Assembly (NCBI GenBank): GCA_023403375.1
Contig: JAEYEN010000029.1
Location: forward strand, 1 to 14,947
Source of the DNA: Bacillota bacterium
GTDB taxonomy: Bacteria; Bacillota; Clostridia; Christensenellales; Borkfalkiaceae
Reading direction: 5' to 3'
DNA: 14,947 nucleotides
Shown: positions 13,348 through 14,947 of the stretch, piece after piece
Numbering within the stretch: position 1 is the first letter of the stretch
How the letters are laid out: every line of letters begins with the position of its first letter
Made by a program: the position numbers and the translations under genes
Notes under the pieces: generated by a model
Databases searched by the model: none
Told to the model about the DNA's origin: nothing
Seen by the model: the letters and a program-made list of their open reading frames with translations, nothing else

Positions 13348-13380
13348 AAAAGACGCAATCGTTTCGGTTGCGTCTTTTTT
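13348..13380 (+). terminator. Intrinsic terminator of rplM-rpsI
   Basis: AAAAGACGCAATCG (13348-13361) pairs with CGGTTGCGTCTTTT (13365-13378, one G-T) around a TTT loop, ending in six T residues. This is a very stable 14-bp hairpin. Confidence 0.92.
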
Positions 13381-13533
13381 ATGTCGATTGCGTTTTTTTG
13401 TATCGGTTTCGTCTTTTTTATATCGATTGAGTTTTTTATATCGTTTGCGTCCTTTTTTGTTCGGCTGCTTTTTTATATGATTGTATCTTTTCTGTTCGGT
13501 TGCGTTTTTTATATCGATTGCGCGATATGATAT
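13364..13533. repeat. Array of about nine degenerate 17-20-bp repeats
   Basis: Units beginning at about 13364, 13384, 13403, 13423, 13441, 13461, 13478, 13496 and 13514 share the consensus TCGRTTGCGTYTTTTTTATA. The first unit is the 3' arm plus T tract of the rpsI terminator. Units abut with no spacers and vary in length by T-tract slippage and in sequence at several positions. The last unit loses the T tract. Confidence 0.75.
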
Positions 13534-13700
13534 GCGTAGGGGCTGCGGCTGAATTTTAAGAAAATAAAAACCGCCTTAAACGAGATTGTAATTAAACCCG
13601 ACAAGATATTCCGACAAGGTATATCGATAAAGTGGCGGCAAAGAGTTTTTATAATAAGTTTTGGCAGAGCGTTTGCTTTTTTCGGAACGCGTAAGCCGCC
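13534..13700. other. Non-coding stretch, nothing recognised
   Basis: This AT-rich stretch lies between the repeat array and the 3' end of the small minus-strand gene. I see no ribosome binding site with ORF and no U-tailed hairpin. Short complementary GGCGGC (13634-13639) and GCCGCC (13695-13700) are too far apart to be convincing. Confidence 0.5.
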
Positions 13701-14006
13701 CTAAACTTTTTTGTTTTTGCCGTTCGATTCGCTTAAAACTCTTTTAACGAACTGTTCGTGATTTATCATTGTGTTTATCATATTTTGTTGAAGCGGATGG
13801 AAAACCTGCGGCGCGGCAGGGGTGTTGTTTTTTGCTTGTTTTTGGTTATTAAAATCCGTTTCGGAATTTTTTTGCGGCGCTGAAAACAGGTTTTTTAAAA
13901 AGTCGGGAGAAGAGTTTGCGGTTTCGCCGTTACTTTTTTCGGTAGACTTTTTGTTGTAAAAGTCGTAAAAAGAATTTAAAAGATTAAAAATGCCGAATTT
14001 ATCCAT
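13701..14006 (-). CDS. Small protein of unknown function, 101 residues
   Basis: I do not recognise this family. The ATG at 14004-14006 has a GAGGT ribosome binding site 7-8 nt upstream, which argues for a real gene. Residues 1-20 form an aromatic, amphipathic stretch (MDKFGIFNLLNSFYDFYNKK). A long low-complexity middle (about 20-68) is rich in Asn, Ser, Lys, Pro and Gln and is probably disordered. The tail (FHPLQQNMINTMINHEQFVKRV) looks like a compact amphipathic helix with regular hydrophobic positions. No signal peptide, membrane segment, cysteine or catalytic motif is visible. It is divergent from the lipoprotein gene and has no obvious U-tailed terminator. A protein-protein adaptor with two short helices joined by a flexible linker is a guess from shape only. 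Confidence 0.65.
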   Translation of the reverse strand: MDKFGIFNLLNSFYDFYNKKSTEKSNGETANSSPDFLKNLFSAPQKNSETDFNNQKQAKNNTPAAPQVFHPLQQNMINTMINHEQFVKRVLSESNGKNKKV

Positions 14007-14056
14007 TTTACTACCTCAGGACGGAGCATAAAAATACTTTAAAGATAAAAAAATCA

Positions 14057-14098
14057 TTGCAAAAGCAAGCGATATAGTGTATAATTGCAGTGTATAAT
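14057..14098 (+). promoter_or_regulatory. Promoter region with a duplicated -10 element
   Basis: TTGCAA (14057-14062) is followed after 17 nt by TATAAT (14080-14085). The 10 nt AGTGTATAAT (14076-14085) recur exactly at 14089-14098, giving a second TATAAT 13 nt downstream that lacks a good -35. The first pair is the likely promoter of the lipoprotein gene. An 8-bp inverted repeat (14120-14127 with 14133-14140) lies in the leader. Confidence 0.65.
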
Positions 14099-14189
14099 GT
14101 CTAATAGATTTTATTTATAATATTATTCAGGCAATAATATGTATATTCGGCAACCAAAAAAATGTTTACCGAGATACGACGGAGTTTTT

Positions 14190-14947
14190 ATGAAAAAAAT
14201 ATTAAGCAAACTCGCCCTTGTTCTGGTGCTCGGCTGTCTTTTGTTCACAGCGGTCGGTTGCGGCGGAACAAACTGGAAAAAAGAAGACGTTACCCTTAAA
14301 GACTGGGGAAAAGTAGTGCCTAACGGGGGATTTGTCGCAGAAACCGAAAATTATTTTTATTATATCAACGGTCTTGGCAGTTCTACCGCCGATAATACTT
14401 TCGGCAATCCGCAGAAAGGCGCGCTTTGCGCCGTAAGTAAAGCGGATTTGGAAAGCGGCAAAACGGACGACGCGCAAAAATGTATAGTCGTTCCTAAACT
14501 GTTCGTCGCTTCCGATTATAACGGCGGCATTTATATCAGCGGAGATTACGTTTATTACGGCTCTCCTTCCGTGGACAAAAACTCTTCGGGAAAAACCGCT
14601 AACGACGAACTTCACTTTATGAGAACCAAACTCGACGGAACGGACAGCACGTCTTACTTCAAAACGCAGGCGCTTTCGGACGAGTACAGAATAGTCGAAA
14701 AGGACGGAACGGTATACTTTGTGGTGTATGACTCCAAAAAGACCGAACTCGTTTCTTACAACACGGCGACCAAAGAAAAAACCGTGCTTGCCAAAACCGA
14801 CGAAAAGACTTCCGGTTCGGAATCCTTAAAAACGTATAAATTCGGTGATTTTGCAAAAGACGGCGCGGCGGTATTCTTTACGAACACCGTTTATACCGAA
14901 AGTTATAGCAAACAGGATGCGGCGGCAAACAGCAACTATACCAGAAC
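14190..14947 (+). CDS. Lipoprotein with beta-propeller-like repeats, 3'-truncated
   Basis: The frame runs open from the ATG at 14190 past the window end (252 codons seen). A GGAG site lies 5-6 nt upstream. Residues 1-23 form a signal peptide (MKKILSK, then a hydrophobic core); the most likely acylated residue is Cys24 (AVGC, followed by GGTNWKKED), while Cys16 (VLGC) is a less likely alternative. The mature part carries recurrent aromatic strands, each after a short polar turn: NYFYYING near 52, GDYVYYGS near 117 and GTVYFVVYD near 171. These resemble the DUF5050 / solute-exposed beta-propeller lipoproteins of Clostridia, whose blades carry a YYxN-type motif. The function is unknown; extracytoplasmic binding or a scaffold role is inference. 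The missing 3' part prevents a blade count. Confidence 0.75.
   Translation, partial: MKKILSKLALVLVLGCLLFTAVGCGGTNWKKEDVTLKDWGKVVPNGGFVAETENYFYYINGLGSSTADNTFGNPQKGALCAVSKADLESGKTDDAQKCIVVPKLFVASDYNGGIYISGDYVYYGSPSVDKNSSGKTANDELHFMRTKLDGTDSTSYFKTQALSDEYRIVEKDGTVYFVVYDSKKTELVSYNTATKEKTVLAKTDEKTSGSESLKTYKFGDFAKDGAAVFFTNTVYTESYSKQDAAANSNYTR

Noticed and set aside
13364..13533. CRISPR array
   Set aside because: The units abut without unique spacers, differ from each other, and no cas gene is nearby; this is a degenerate tandem repeat.
14202..14615. Minus-strand 137-codon ORF
   Set aside because: It lies opposite the lipoprotein gene, which has a ribosome binding site, signal peptide and repeated structural motifs. 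The antisense frame has none of these.

Overview
The window looks like chromosomal DNA from an AT-rich, anaerobic, low-GC Gram-positive bacterium, probably an uncultured Clostridia lineage (Bacillota). The basis is the pyruvate:ferredoxin oxidoreductase, the ecfA1-ecfA2-ecfT-truA block just upstream of rplM-rpsI, strong GGAGG-type ribosome binding sites, two lipoprotein signal peptides and U-rich intrinsic terminators. The exact order or family cannot be named from sequence alone. I see no phage, insertion sequence, CRISPR array, tRNA or rRNA.

Layout. (1) 1-1041, plus strand: the 3' part of rsmG, translationally coupled (ATGA overlap) to a SLOG/DUF1273 protein, closed by a bidirectional terminator. 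(2) 1103-3408, minus strand: a complete polar amino acid ABC importer operon (binding lipoprotein, permease, ATPase) with a good promoter overlapped by a 12-bp inverted repeat. (3) 3591-4619, minus strand: a block with two putative independent structured RNAs, each with its own promoter and intrinsic terminator (about 112 and 186 nt), around a small Rho_N-like protein gene with its own terminator. The longer RNA resembles 6S RNA; I do not recognise the shorter one. (4) 4754-8606, minus strand: pyruvate:ferredoxin oxidoreductase, with a consensus promoter and an unusual GC-rich, G-tract-containing leader of about 220 nt. (5) 8680-11989, plus strand: ecfA1, ecfA2, ecfT and truA, all overlapping, from one promoter divergent from that of the oxidoreductase gene. 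They form the energising module of a group II ECF vitamin transporter plus tRNA pseudouridine synthase. (6) 12256-13380, plus strand: promoter, structured leader, rplM, rpsI and a strong terminator, followed by about nine degenerate 17-20-bp repeats. (7) 13701-14947: a small unknown gene on the minus strand, diverging from a partial lipoprotein gene with beta-propeller-like YxYY motifs that runs off the window.

Most of the coding content is housekeeping: translation and rRNA/tRNA modification, pyruvate oxidation to acetyl-CoA with ferredoxin reduction, and amino acid and vitamin uptake. The less ordinary content lies between the genes: two candidate small RNAs, the oxidoreductase leader, the binding-protein operator and the repeat tracts. 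All RNA, promoter and structure calls were made by eye from base pairing and consensus boxes; no folding or database search was run.
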